This document shows, in pieces, positions 24,547-35,413 of a stretch of DNA of 64,000 nt (the stretch's first letter is position 1; each line of letters starts with the position of its first letter). The translations under genes were made by a program, and so were the position numbers. Source of the stretch: Corinectria fuckeliana (taxonomy: Eukaryota > Ascomycota > Sordariomycetes > Hypocreales > Nectriaceae); assembly GCA_019137255.1 (NCBI GenBank), contig WPDH01000085.1, positions 186,001-250,000 on the forward strand. The letters run 5' to 3'. The notes beneath the pieces were generated by a model. It was not told where the DNA came from. It did not search any database and saw nothing but the letters and a program-made list of their open reading frames with translations.

Positions 24547-26972
24547 ATGTCGACCAACACTACGCCTGGATCCCACAAGGGCTCCAGAGTGTTGGCGTGC
24601 GTCCTCTGCCAGCATCGCAAGATCAAATGCGACCGCAACACTCCCTGTTCCAACTGTATCAAGGTGCGTCATATATCCAGATCCAGATCCGTATCCATAC
24701 ACCTCCTGCTTTTCCGAAGCCGAGCCTCAGTCACTACGTACCACCATCCCCACCGCAAAGTCTCTGTTCTCTCGAATCCCATCTCATCTCATGCCTCAGG
24801 CGTCATCGTTCACGTCCCGTCCCCAGCAAAAGCCCCCCCACCTAACTCACCACGGTCCTAGGCAAACGTAACATGCACCCCAAGCACACCAGCTCCTGCG
24901 CGAAAGCGCCGCCGCCCGAACCAAGACCTCCAAGAACGACTTGCTCGCTGTGAGCACCTGCTCAAGCAGTACGCCGATGGCTCCGTGCCCTCCCCGTCGC
25001 AAATGTCCATGTCCCAGATGCCTTCCTCTCGCGATGACGCGCAGTCGGATGTCTCGGTCACCACTCCAACTGGCTCCGAATCAGTCCCCCAGTGGAAGCC
25101 CGCTGGCAAAATGGTCAAGGATGATGGAGGAGTCCGATTTATGGATAGCTACCTTTGGGCAAGCATCCACGAAGAGGTGGGTGATGATCCTGGTCCCATG
25201 GTCCTCGTTACCAATACTAACCTCTCGTCCATCCTCAGCTGCAAGCCATGAGAGATATTGTCGATACCGACGACCCCGAAGAGTGCAGTGTTCTCGGATC
25301 TGAGGATCTCAGTCCGGACCCCAACGTTGACCTACTCCTCCCAAGCGATGGCCCTACTAGAAGCATTGAGGATCTTCAGCCAGACCCTGTGCACATCTTC
25401 AGGCTGTGGCAGTTGTTCCTGGATCGCGTGAACCCTTTGATGAAAGTGATTCATGTCCCTTCAGTGCAGCCATACGTTATGGACGCGGCCACTAACATGG
25501 ACTCTATCCCCGTCAACTATCAGGCGCTTCTCTTTTCAGTCTTCACCATGGCCGCCGTCTCCCTAACCGAACCCGAGGCCAAGCAGATGCTAGGAAGCTC
25601 CCGCGATGATGCTATTCGACAATTTACCATGGGCACGAAGGTTGCACTTCAAAAATTCAACTTCCTGAAAAACTATGACATGATTGCCCTCCAAGCTCTG
25701 CTGTTATATCTGGTATATAACACTATCCTGTGTACATTGACGCAAGCGCTTGCTGACGCTCCACAACAGTTTTCTCTCCAAAACCGGTACGACCGGCATG
25801 CGGCCTGGATCCTCAGTGGCATGATTGTTCGGATTGCACAAAAGATGGGCTACCACCGCGACGGCGAGGACCTTCATCTAACGCCCTTCGAAACCGAAAT
25901 GCGGCGACGAATGTGGTGGCAAATAATACTACAAGACGCGAAGAACGCTTTGGTTTCTGGTCTTAGCAATTCGATGCTTCCTAGTCACTGGGACACAAAA
26001 ATGCCCCAGAACGTTAACGATGCAGATCTATTTCCAGGGTCGACCGAGCCTCTCCAGCCACGCGAGGGACCTACTGAGATGGCCTTCTGTCTCATAGGAT
26101 ACCAAATCGCCAAGTTCCTCGTCAGCGCCGACTTCCTCCACGGGGCCCCTGGTTTCGAAGCTGCCATCATGGGGATTTCGGATGACCAACCGGCTTCTTG
26201 GCCGCCAATCGAGAGGTATCGCGAACTTGTCACAGATCTTGAAAACAGGCTACACCAAGTGGAAATCCGCTATATCGATGCGAGTGCGGGGCCAGCCCAT
26301 ATTGCTGCTCTTTCCGTACGACCCATGCTCATCAGCAAGATGAAGGAGATGTTGGTGCCAATGAGAAAACAGCCAGAATGGGGGACGGAAATTCTCAACT
26401 CGAAGGACAACCTATTCAAGATTTTCATCATGAACAACGAGCACAGCACCAACGCTTACGAGGTGATGGAACACACCGGGTTCATCTGGTTTACCAAGCT
26501 TCATTTCCAGCTGGACATATTCGCCGTCATGACTGGACAACTGTGTCACCGTGTGACCGGCACCCTGGTGGACCGTGCCTGGAACCTCATCGACAAGATA
26601 TACCACTTCCATCCAGAGCTCTTCGACATGAGCAACAAGGCGTATGCAGCACAAGCACAGCTCGTGCTAAAGGCATGGAAGGCACGAGAGAAGGCCCACG
26701 CGCGGGTAGGACGGGCTCTCGAACTCCCGGCGTTCATCTACCGTCTCCAGGAATGTTCACCCTCCGAGTCCCGTGGCTCCGAGCCACCACCGCAAACATC
26801 AACGGTCCAGCTGGCGACATCTTCAGCGCAGATAACAGATATGGACCAGTTCTTGGGAGGCTATCTGGACGTCTCGGCATTAAACTGGGATATGAACTGG
26901 GACGCAAACAACGTACAGAGCCAGGTTCCCACAACCTTGTTTGGCGGGTTCGGTATGGGGGGCATTCAATGA
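24547..26972 (+). CDS. Zn2Cys6 transcription factor with fungal-specific middle homology domain
   Basis: Four exons (24547-24663, 24862-25176, 25239-25712, 25770-26972) give 702 residues. The cluster CVLCQHRKIKCDRNTPCSNC plus a sixth Cys in ANVTC is split by intron 1, a common position in this family. A basic linker (ARKRRRP) and a short coiled-coil (LQERLARCEHLLKQY) follow. The fungal-specific regulatory domain is marked by SLQNRYDRHAAWILSGMIVR and RRRMWWQI. The third intron (25713-25769, GTATAT..CAACAG, 57 nt) is a multiple of three and open, so it can be mistaken for coding sequence; removing it restores the usual LLLYL-FSLQ junction. A nuclear DNA-binding activator or repressor; target genes unknown. 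Confidence 0.92.
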
Positions 26973-28829
26973 CAGCACAAGCGCTGGCACGGCGGACATG
27001 ATATGAGATATACTCTGTAAAAAGGCACGGCGAGACGACTTCGAGACGACAATCGGGAACTCCGAACCGGCGTTGGCTGTATCATTATAGAGCGATACGG
27101 GGGGGCGTCTAGGTAGATAGGTGGCAAGGGTCTTTAAATTCCAATTTGGATTTGACGGCCATGATCTGGGATGGAAGGAGTCATGTAATTTGGGGTAACT
27201 CGATAAATGCACAATCACCACTTGAGCACAGTTCCTTTATTTCTCCGGTTTTTACTGAATATCTTTCTGAAAGGGGGCTGCTGGATTGAACATATTTTGG
27301 GCTACAGAAACAATGAGATGATGCCTTATACTTCATTCCCTTCAGTTTCAGCTCGTGCTTTGCGCCTCTTCTCCACGTGCTCCCTCCGATGTAAGATGAG
27401 CTGCAGACAGCACGAGGGTAGTAAGAAAACCGTAAAGAGGAGAAGGAGACAGCATACGATTATGATAGTGAAGTGCGCGTCGACGGGCTGGGCACGTAGT
27501 GGCGAAGGTGATGGGGTCGGAGTCATGGCCACAACACTCTGAGGATGAGGGAAATCGATGAGAGAGCTGGGCGGGAGGGCGTGGGAAGTTGTCTTTAAAT
27601 CAAGGTGGATTATTGGTCGAAAGGGCTCCTGGATGATGGAGGCTGGGTGAACATAGTTGTTGTAACAGGAACAGAGAAGATGTCCTGACGAGAACAACGG
27701 ATCGAGCTAGAGCTTCTTTGTAGATGGGATGATACAAATCGATCAAGATTGGCTGTAGATTTGGTGTTCTTATGCACAAGTACGAATACAAGCATAGTAA
27801 TGTCTTTGAGCACCTGATAATGGCTTTGTCGTTCCCAGCTGGGTTACTAGTAGGCGACAAATCCGGGGACTTGACGCGCCATTCCTACATCAATACGAAT
27901 ACAGGCCGTGACCACCTAGGTAGGTAACTGTCGAGGAGGCACAGCCCAGCAGACGTAAAAACACCATAGCCGTGGTCACATCGAATGTCACAAACTCCCT
28001 GGCGATTGAGTGCATTGGCTGTGCACAACCTAATTTATCCGCGATGCGAAAACGACTCGGCTTGGGAGTGAGTCCACGCAACACAAAAGTTCGCCAGTCA
28101 CAGAACGATCAGAAGCTCGGCTTACGAACAAACGGACATCACGGCTCCAGCCAGCGTGTCAGAGGCTCAGCACACAGCGGCACGAAGTGTCATTACTGAA
28201 CCTGCATGCCTTCATTTATCACAGTGCAAAGCGAAAGTATGTAGATCTCAAAAATGAAACGACACCTAGACGGGACAACTAGGAGTCGAGATTAACGACG
28301 GATCCGATTTCCCAATATTCTTCTGAGACCATCCACGAGTCCGAAGACCCTGCCGGATAACCACAACCCACGACGGGTCGCGTGCGGCGGACTGTCTGTA
28401 ATTATCTGAAGAAGAAAAGGAAGAGAAGAAAGGAATATCCAAGCGCAGCAAAATTTCAAGGGGTGCTGGAGGGGATTAACTGCTGACTAAGGCCGGACTA
28501 CGGCACAGACCTGATCCGGCGTGGGGAGAGGCCTGGCACGTGACCGCTGCCTTTCCTTACGTAGACTCCGAGGCGGAGTTAAATCCGCGTCACGTGGGAG
28601 CCCGGGATGAGGAATTCGCGCATGCTGGTTGGCTGGATTGGACCGAGAAGCCGAGGGCGTCCGTTCCCCGAAGGACGGAAACACCATCATCGACTAGGCC
28701 TTTGGACGCCAAACTACACCATCTTTGCGCCTGCGCTCATCGACGACGACGACGACGACCTCGACCGCTGAACGAACGACAAAAGTGGAATTCGCCGCCC
28801 CCCTCCGATTCAATTCCTCGACCGCCGCA
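26973..28829. other. Intergenic region before sdh3
   Basis: About 1.86 kb between the Zn2Cys6 gene and sdh3. Apart from the small membrane-protein candidate at 27326-27526, I find no coding signal. The final 300 bases are GC-rich with GACGAC repeats (near 28741-28758) and two CACGTG E-boxes (near 28537 and 28591), likely part of the sdh3 promoter and leader. Confidence 0.5.
27326..27526 (-). CDS. Possible small single-pass membrane protein
   Basis: A 66-residue frame starting at an ATG with G at -3 (27524-27526). It reads as a short Pro/Thr/Ser N-terminus (TPTPSPSPLRAQPVD), one strongly hydrophobic segment (FTIIIVCCLLLLFTVFLLP, about residues 19-37), then a basic tail (HRREHVEKRRKAR). That layout is what a small tail-type membrane protein looks like, but GC-neutral intergenic DNA can produce it by chance. 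I recognise no family, and no intron is needed. Call it a candidate only. Confidence 0.3.
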   Translation of the reverse strand: MTPTPSPSPLRAQPVDAHFTIIIVCCLLLLFTVFLLPSCCLQLILHRREHVEKRRKARAETEGNEV

Positions 28830-29584
28830 ATGATCGCTCAACGAGTTGGCGTCGCCGCCCTTCGCAGAGGTGCGCAAAACAACCCCCCCCCCTCCTCCCC
28901 CGTTGCTCCTGGGACGGCTCCGGCCCCGTCCTCCTGGCGATCTGAATAGCCTTCGCTGACTTGACTCTGCATCCAGGTGCGGCCAAGCCCAGCAGCGTCT
29001 TCTTCAGCCAAACGCTGCCCAAGGTGGCTCTGACTGCGGGCATGTCGACGACTCCGTCCCGGTAAGCCCGATTTGCCCTTGCCGCGTTTGACCTCCAATG
29101 CGTCATCTATCTCCCTTACTAACTCACCCTCTTCCGCAGACCCATTGCCTCCACCCGCCTCACTCCCGCCGAGGGCGACAAGATCCTCGCCAACCAGCGC
29201 CTCCACCGTCCCATCTCCCCCCATCTGGCCATCTACAAGATGGAGCAGACGTGGTTCGGCTCCTCGGCCTGGACCCGTATCACCGGCTGCACCCTGTCCG
29301 GCGCCATGTATGTCTACATGACCGCGTACCTGGTTGCGCCCCTGGCGGGCCTGCATATCGAGAGCGCCAGCCTCGCCGCCGCCTTCGGCAGCCTGCCCTT
29401 CGCTGTCAAGGGCGGCATCAAGTTCTTCTTCGGCTTCCCCATGGCCTTCCACTTCATGAGCGGCATCAAGCATCTCCTGTATGACGTCGGCAAGGGCTTT
29501 GCCAAGCCTACCATCATCCAGTCCAACAGGATTCTCTGGGCGTCAAGCCTCGTCGGTGGATTGATCCTCGCTTTCCTTGTGTAA
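28830..29584 (+). CDS. sdh3: Succinate dehydrogenase cytochrome b560 subunit (complex II, SdhC/Sdh3)
   Basis: Three exons (28830-28869, 28977-29061, 29140-29584) give 189 residues. The N-terminus (MIAQRVGVAALRRG..) is a basic mitochondrial presequence. The mature part starts with NQRLHRPISPHLAIY, the SdhC signature around the ubiquinone site, followed by three membrane helices and FHFMSGIKHLLYD, the second signature containing the haem b ligand region (usually ..GIRHLxWD; here Tyr replaces Trp). It anchors the Sdh1/Sdh2 catalytic pair in the inner membrane and helps form the quinone site, which is the target of SDHI fungicides. It ends 259 bp from the convergent taf6. Confidence 0.96.
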
Positions 29585-29843
29585 AACAAAAAACTATACC
29601 AACTGGCTGAGAGGGAAACGAATGGGTTAGACACGGGGGATGTGAAATTGCCACGAAGCGCGAAGCAGTGGATGACGTGTTGGGAGAGCGTGTGTAGAAG
29701 TATCTGCCGTGAGGAGGCATGCTTAAATTTAAGCAAACAATCTACCATTTGTAAAACTACACAATGTGCTCGCCGCCGAGCTCTTTTCGATGAAAGCCGC
29801 TACCCAAACGCCGTTCGCCTTGGTCTTGCCAACAACTCGGATC

Positions 29844-31285
29844 CTACTCCAAAAAACGAGCATCCAGGATCGTCCTGATCAGCCTACGGTTTCCTGAAGA
29901 TGCAATCTTCTGTCCCACGATAGGGCCAATAAACTCTTTGATATCCGACTCTTCTGTATCCGCGGCCGTGCCATTGACGCCGTTGACACCTGGCTCGCCG
30001 TGTTGTGCTAGAGATGCCACGGCCTGAACAATACCCTGCACCAGCATCTCGTAGTCCATAGTTCCTTCGGCCTTTTCCTTGAGGGGTTGCAGTATAGCTG
30101 AGTCAAAGCTATTGAGGTTCCGCAGCACGAGGACTCGAATAGCTTCAGGGCCGCCCGCCTCGAGAAGACCGTGAATGGCTCCATAGAGGACGGCGGGAGG
30201 CCGGGTGGGATCGAGGAAATACTTGAGACACGTGCGCGTGAGCTTCGGTCGGAGTAGAGTGTTGGAAGCCGAGTACTTTCGGGCAATTCGTCCTACCAAA
30301 GAAGCAGCAAGCTGCCGCAATTCATACTGCTCCTTGATGGCATCCGTCCCCTCGTCGGCACCGAGTTTTCGGGCCATAAGGCACGTGAGAGCAGGCGCTG
30401 AGAGCGGACTGGCATACGGGTCGAGAAAGAGGCTCTTGTTCTCGATCAGGGCGTTTGTCAACTCCATCATTTGCCTGAGCGTGAAGGTGTCGTCGAGGTG
30501 GTGCGTGACCCGGTCCATGATAAAGTTGATAAAGTATGGGATCAGCTGATGCAGGCCTGGGTCGTCTCTCACAGAGCCGAGAGCGGCGTGTCGTAGTCGC
30601 ACCACCTCCTCATCAGGGTTGTCGTCGAGAATGGCGGCCTGGATTTTGTCGAAGTACAGGATGAGCTCCTTGCTCACGATATGTTTGACGGAGGGTTTCA
30701 TGGCGACATTGTCGTTGCCGGCCAGAGCGGACAAGGCAGGATTGGCGCCGGGACCTTTGGGGAGAAGCTCTTGCGACCGTGACTCGGAGGTCGTTGGATT
30801 CTGTGGGATCGAGGGCTGAACACCTTCGATAGCGAGCCAGTGTGCTGGGAGAGAGTATGTCAGCGCAACCACAGCAAATGAGAAAGGCATGGCATACCGG
30901 TGAAGCTCATGTCGCGCGGGACCTTGGGCAAAGGCGCGTTAATGAGCTTCTCAAAGTCAACCTCCTCGTCCTCGATGTAGAAGAGCGGTTGACCCGGGCC
31001 GAGGCTCGCCTCCCCGTAGCGCAAGGGGCGAGTCGAGTCATAGCCGTAGAGAGGTTCGACGTCGAGGGCCTTAAGGGCGAGGGAGATGTCGTTGACGGTT
31101 AGAGTAGTGCGGCGGGAGGCGCGCATGAACCGCAGCGACTCCACAATGACCTGGCCGATGCGATACTCGACGTCTTGCGTCAGGGACTTGAGGGCCTCGT
31201 CGCTGAGAGACCCGATGCCGACGGACTCGGCGACATCTTTGACGTTGTCGGGGTTCCAAAGCAGCTTTGGCGATTCGGCCGCCAT
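29844..31285 (-). CDS. taf6: Transcription initiation factor TFIID subunit 6
   Basis: Two exons (30898-31285 and 29844-30844, complement; 53-nt intron) give 462 residues. The start ATG has an optimal context (GCC ATG GC) and begins MAAESPKLLWNPDNVKDVAE. Residues about 8-75 form the histone fold that pairs with Taf9 (QDVEYRIGQVIVESLRFM, DISLALKALDVEPLYGY). The intron falls inside MSFTAHWLAIEGVQP, the conserved linker. The C-terminal half carries the TAF6 HEAT-repeat domain (LHQLIPYFINFI, LMARKLG, YGAIHGLLEAGG). The protein is a nuclear component of TFIID and, in yeast, also of SAGA. A longer frame extends upstream of this Met but has no conserved content. Confidence 0.96.
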
Positions 31286-32078
31286 GGCGCTGCAGAGCGG
31301 AGGGCGGGTATTAAGGGAGGTTTTTTTTTCCGGGGGTGGTGGCCGTGGCGGCGATGGTGCGCTCGAGGATTTGTTTTGGTGATATTGATGGCCAAGTCGG
31401 AGGTTCGATGGGATTGGCGGAGAGCGAGACGAGGTTGAGCGAGGCTGAGAATAAATGAGCTTGGTGTCTAGCGGGGTTCCAGCCACAGCTTGCCTGGGTG
31501 GGGTCGGATATTGATGTGGCTGCAATCAACCATGTGGCTGTGCTTCTACCCTATGTTCCACCGGCTACCTATTCAGTGAGAAGAAAGGAGACGTGTAACT
31601 CGTGGCTTTATAAAAAGCTGGCAACGATTTTAATACCCATACTTAATACATAGTTCCCATTTCCAAACCAATGTACGAGCAAGAAACTAAGCGAAAAGAC
31701 ATAGGCTGGTGAAATCCATGCATATAGTGTGATGAGACAGCGGAAAATGGGCCTCGAGATTTGAAACCACAGCATAAACCGGAGACTTGCACAATCAAAT
31801 ATATAGATATATATCCATAATGGGAAAACCATACACTGACCTTTCAAGACGAGTTATACGAATGCATTTTGATTGTGGCAAGGATGCAGAACACACAGTG
31901 TTCTTGAACTAGGTAGACTGTAACAACTGTCACAGTGGCATGCAGATGATAAGAATAAAGTGCTGGAGTTGGAAAAAAAGGAAGGGTTAGGCCATAAACC
32001 TCAAGATCTTGGACGAATGCCTAGATGTGACATGAGCGCATCACGACGCTGGGGGCCCGTCTCCAAGTCATTGGAATA
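31286..32078. other. Intergenic region between taf6 and the dehydrogenase gene
   Basis: The first part is the taf6 leader and promoter, including a T9 run at 31321-31329. The remainder (about 31600-32078) is moderately AT-rich with TATATAGATATATAT near 31798-31812 and is probably 3' flank of the dehydrogenase gene. No gene seen. Confidence 0.5.
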
Positions 32079-32945
32079 TCAGTTGAATACTCCGAGAGTA
32101 AACCTGGTTTCGTCCACCGCAAGCTCACTCTTCATTGCCTTGAGCTCCTCGACATCCCACGTTGCCCACACAAATCTCCCATTAAGGAACTTGGCCTCCT
32201 CGCTCGCAGCCCAGACGACGAAATCGCCGGATAGAGCAACATCATCATAGACCAGCCCGGCCTTCTCAACCGAGGCACCGAATTTCCTCGTCATGGCAGT
32301 TCCGGCGATGAGACCAGGGTGGACTTGAACAACGGTGAAGTTGGGGTTTTCGCCCTGGTAGTACTCGAACAGCTTGTGGGCGGCAATCTTCGAGGACCGG
32401 TAGCTGGAGTAGCCTTCCATGTACGGGAGGTGGATTGCGCAACTGGAGATGTGCACGACGGTTGCCTGGGCAGCAGCGAAGGGCTGAAAGGCCCGGAGGA
32501 GGTTGAAGTTTCCCCGGACGGAGATTTCGAAACCCAGCCACCAGTCCTCAGGATCCGAGTCAGCGATGGAGTTCAACGAAGCCATGTAACCGGCGTTGGC
32601 GATCAAGATATCAATCTTGCCGTGGATAGATGCGGCAAAAGACTGCACGGCAGAGTTTATGGCCTTGGAGTCGGCGACGTCCACAACATAAATCCAAACA
32701 GAGGTTCCGGGATTGAGAGCCTCGATTTGCGCCTTTTGCTCCAGCAGCGTCTTCTCCGTCCGCCCCAGGATGGCCAGGTTGGTGATGCCGGACTGGGCGA
32801 AGGACTTGGAAATGACTGCGCCTATACCAGAGGCGCCACCAGTGATCAAGGCATTTTTTCCCTTGGTTGACAGTTCCGGGCGCTTTGGAGAGATGGCCGG
32901 GTAAGTGGTCTGGTGGATGGTCTTGATCTCAGTTTTGGAAGGCAT
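32079..32945 (-). CDS. Classical short-chain dehydrogenase/reductase
   Basis: A single exon of 288 residues starting MPSKTEIKTIH; the open frame continues upstream but that part has no SDR content. It shows the Rossmann cofactor motif TGGASGIG (about residues 37-44), a DVAD acidic/adenine-ring segment, NAGYM, the catalytic serine in HISSCAIH, and the YxxxK pair in YSSYRSSKIA, followed by VHPGLIAGTAMT. The Arg after the beta-2 strand (LGRTEK) suggests NADPH preference, by analogy. Substrate unknown. It is transcribed away from the bZIP gene; a 110-bp element shared with the bZIP promoter lies about 320 bp upstream of its start. Confidence 0.93.
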   Translation of the reverse strand: MPSKTEIKTIHQTTYPAISPKRPELSTKGKNALITGGASGIGAVISKSFAQSGITNLAILGRTEKTLLEQKAQIEALNPGTSVWIYVVDVADSKAINSAVQSFAASIHGKIDILIANAGYMASLNSIADSDPEDWWLGFEISVRGNFNLLRAFQPFAAAQATVVHISSCAIHLPYMEGYSSYRSSKIAAHKLFEYYQGENPNFTVVQVHPGLIAGTAMTRKFGASVEKAGLVYDDVALSGDFVVWAASEEAKFLNGRFVWATWDVEELKAMKSELAVDETRFTLGVFN

Positions 32946-33268
32946 TCTCGGTTCTGGTTGGACGCGTTTATGAAGAATTGTATTTTTGAACTTGTTCGTC
33001 CTTTGTTGAATTGAATCTTGACGTATATCTTGCTTTTGTCTGTGATACGCAAATGCTTCTGGGTTTATATATTCAACCAAGGTAGGGAGGGAGCATGCAC
33101 TACTTCCTGATTTATGGCACGTCATTTCCACCCGCCCGAGAGACAAAAGGGGCCTCCCCTGCTCTTTTTGCTGATATTGCGAAATCTGACACTTCCTTTG
33201 CTCCGTCCACGTTATTTCTGCAATCGCTTCGTCCGTTGACAGGGACTCGTGTATCCTTTATAGCGTTT

Positions 33269-33380
33269 TGATGATTAAGCATGCTGTTGCTGCGGGGTTT
33301 AGCTGTGAATTGGTAATTAAAACTCCGGTGATAACGTTCCATTATCACTTAGGCAGCAAGCGTCTCCCACTCAACGTTAT
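33269..33380 (+). repeat. Diverged direct repeat, copy 1 (upstream of the dehydrogenase)
   Basis: It begins TGATGATTAAGC and ends CAACGTTAT. It aligns with 34083-34189 over about 110 bp at roughly three-quarters identity by eye. Inside is an inverted pair ATAACGTT ... AACGTTAT with about 34 bases between, kept in both copies. AACGTT carries an ACGT core of the sort bZIP proteins bind. It could be a regulatory element or an old tandem duplication. Confidence 0.65.
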
Positions 33381-33617
33381 AGAGTCTCATATCTCTGCAC
33401 GACAACTATAGGAGTTGAGAAAACAAACATGTGAAATTGCTAGTAAGCTAGTTCTCCAGACTTTTAAGATTAGCTAGCAAGATCGCAAATCTCGTGAAAC
33501 CCTAAACTATCTTCCCATGAAGTTGAGACTCGCCGCAGCTAGACTACAGTATATAGATAGGTAGTAGCTCTCTCTACTTGAATTCACGCCTGATTTCCTA
33601 TTTCCTCGTTTTGACGG

Positions 33618-34058
33618 TTGCAACTAGTATTCAGGTGCTTCAAGGATTTCATCGCTTCCAGGCTCCTCGGTCCTTGCCGCTCTCGCGATATTATGGAGCG
33701 AGACGTCTCAAACCTGATGATGGTGAAGTATGGCGGCCGCACGGGAGACTACTTTGGCAGAGGGCATGATGCGCGACGCTCCCTTCTGCTCGATACCGTC
33801 ATGCAAGGCCGACAAAGGGCGTCTAGCAGCAGATTGCTTTAGATGCCGGCCGAGATTTTGGCCAATATCGTCGACTTGCTGAGCGACAGTAAGCGGGCTC
33901 TGGCCTCCCTCGCGCTGGTCAATAGCGATTGTCGACAGCTCGCCCGCTGCTGCCAGTTTGCCGAGATTCACTTTGACTACAACCGTCGTGCACAGCAACT
34001 TCTAGAGGGGCATAACGTCTGGTCGCTGCAGACCAAGCTGATATGCTCGAGACCGTGA
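33618..34058 (+). pseudogene. F-box protein remnant
   Basis: From 33843 the plus strand reads MPAEILANIVDLLSDSKR, then LASLALVNSDCRQLAR, the F-box helix pattern common in fungal F-box families, followed by FAEIHFDY. The same frame is open upstream from 33618 but a TAG (33840-33842) separates the two parts, and the frame ends at 34058 after only 71 residues, without any substrate-binding repeats. Either a truncated gene or a pseudogene; the absence of a plausible continuation and its position between two repeat copies favour a relic. In intact proteins the F-box links substrates to Skp1-Cullin ubiquitin ligase. Confidence 0.6.
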
Positions 34059-34082
34059 GCGACGTTGAAGTATTCGCAGTTC

Positions 34083-34189
34083 TGATGATTAAGCGCGCGG
34101 TTTATTGTGGGGTTTGGCTGCGAATTATTAATCACGACTCCGGCAATAACGTTATCACCCAGGCACCAAGCGTCTCCCTTCAACGTTAT
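34083..34189 (+). repeat. Diverged direct repeat, copy 2 (immediately upstream of the bZIP gene)
   Basis: Partner of 33269-33380, ending 64 bp before the bZIP start codon. It keeps the ATAACGTT ... AACGTTAT inverted pair (about 28 bases apart). A further ACGT-core site, CAACGTCATT, lies at about 34213-34222, between the repeat and the start codon. Confidence 0.65.
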
Positions 34190-34253
34190 GTTTCCCTTGC
34201 TACCCTGCAAAACAACGTCATTCTCTCGTATTCTTCTCAGCCAATGCTAAGCA

Positions 34254-35413
34254 ATGTCGCCGCCAAGCGAGCCTCGTGTCAGAAATGCCATCGAACCCGT
34301 AAGTATTCTAGCAATCTGACCTAAATCGAATGTCGAGAGCCAAATTGACTGTCGACGCCTCCCTGAATACGATGATTTTACCCGGCTTGTTTACTGACTT
34401 TTGTACGCCAGTCGAAGCGCGAGCGTGGCAGGCAGGCCCAGAGAGAGTACCGGAAACGACATGCTTCCAAGTTCCAGAACCTCCAGGATGAGAACCGAAG
34501 ACTAAAAAATGCCATCCTGAAAATCAGCAAGGCAGCCAAAAGCCGGGGACAGCAACTTGACGATGCCATTTCAGAAGCTGCCGGAATTGCTGGACTGGAT
34601 GAAGCCGAGCTAACACCAATGGAAGATGCCTCGCCTACCCAAGATGGCGTGGCAGATTCGCTGATCCGTCATCCATCGTTGCTCGAGATGCCCTCTGAGC
34701 AATGGGTCTCTCTAAACCTTCCCGAAACCAGCATCGAAGCCTTCTCCCGGGATCCTGCGTCACTTCTCATGCTGAGCCAGCAAATCTGGCTCGATACAGA
34801 CCGCCTGGTGCGGATATACAATGCTCCGTCAGATGTAGTCCCGTACCTCGGGGAGGGGCTGTTCACCATTGCCGGCTGTCTTTACTGGGCTTGCACTTAC
34901 TATGCTATTTCTCTGTGGAAAAAGTCGAAAAGCCCAGAAGGCCCAAATGTCACGGAACAACGCCGACTGGATCATTTGTTTAACCACTCGAAGCATCTAT
35001 ACGACCACGACTTCCTGCTGTCCCTCGCGCAGGCGAGGCTGGATTTTCGAAGGAAGGGATACGTCGATAAGATGAAAGTGAAAGATTTCAACGCCGACAA
35101 CGAAGCTGTAGCAATGATGCACGAACGAGTCAAGGAGGAGTACGCAGAGAGGAAAGAGGCCCTCCAATGGTGGAGGAGACCTCAAGAAGTAGAGAGCTAC
35201 ATGAGGCAGCATTTGACAATGGATGAGCTCTCCCAACTGGAGAACATTGTGGAGGGTCGAGGGTCTGAGAAAGCCTTGCAAGCATTTGCACCTTTGTTTG
35301 AAACTCTCGCGTCGAGTTTTGTATGTTTTGGAGATGGGCCGAGATGGAATGTCGTTTATCTTTCCATGACTCTTGGTGCTTGGCTAAGGGACCGGAGGAA
35401 AGATTTTCACTAA
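34254..35413 (+). CDS. bZIP transcription factor
   Basis: Two exons (34254-34298 and 34412-35413; 113-nt intron, phase 0) give 348 residues. The start MSPPSEPRVRNAIEP was chosen because it joins in frame to SKRERGRQAQREYRKRHASK, a fungal bZIP basic region, followed by the zipper FQNLQDENRRLKNAILKI. The ATG has G at -3. The C-terminal two-thirds is an all-helical region (PSEQWVSLNLPETSIEAF.., GCLYWACTYYAISLW.., RWNVVYLSMTLGAW) of the type seen in Sordariomycete bZIP regulators of unknown function. Likely a nuclear regulator. Its promoter contains ACGT-core sites, so autoregulation is possible but untested. Confidence 0.9.
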
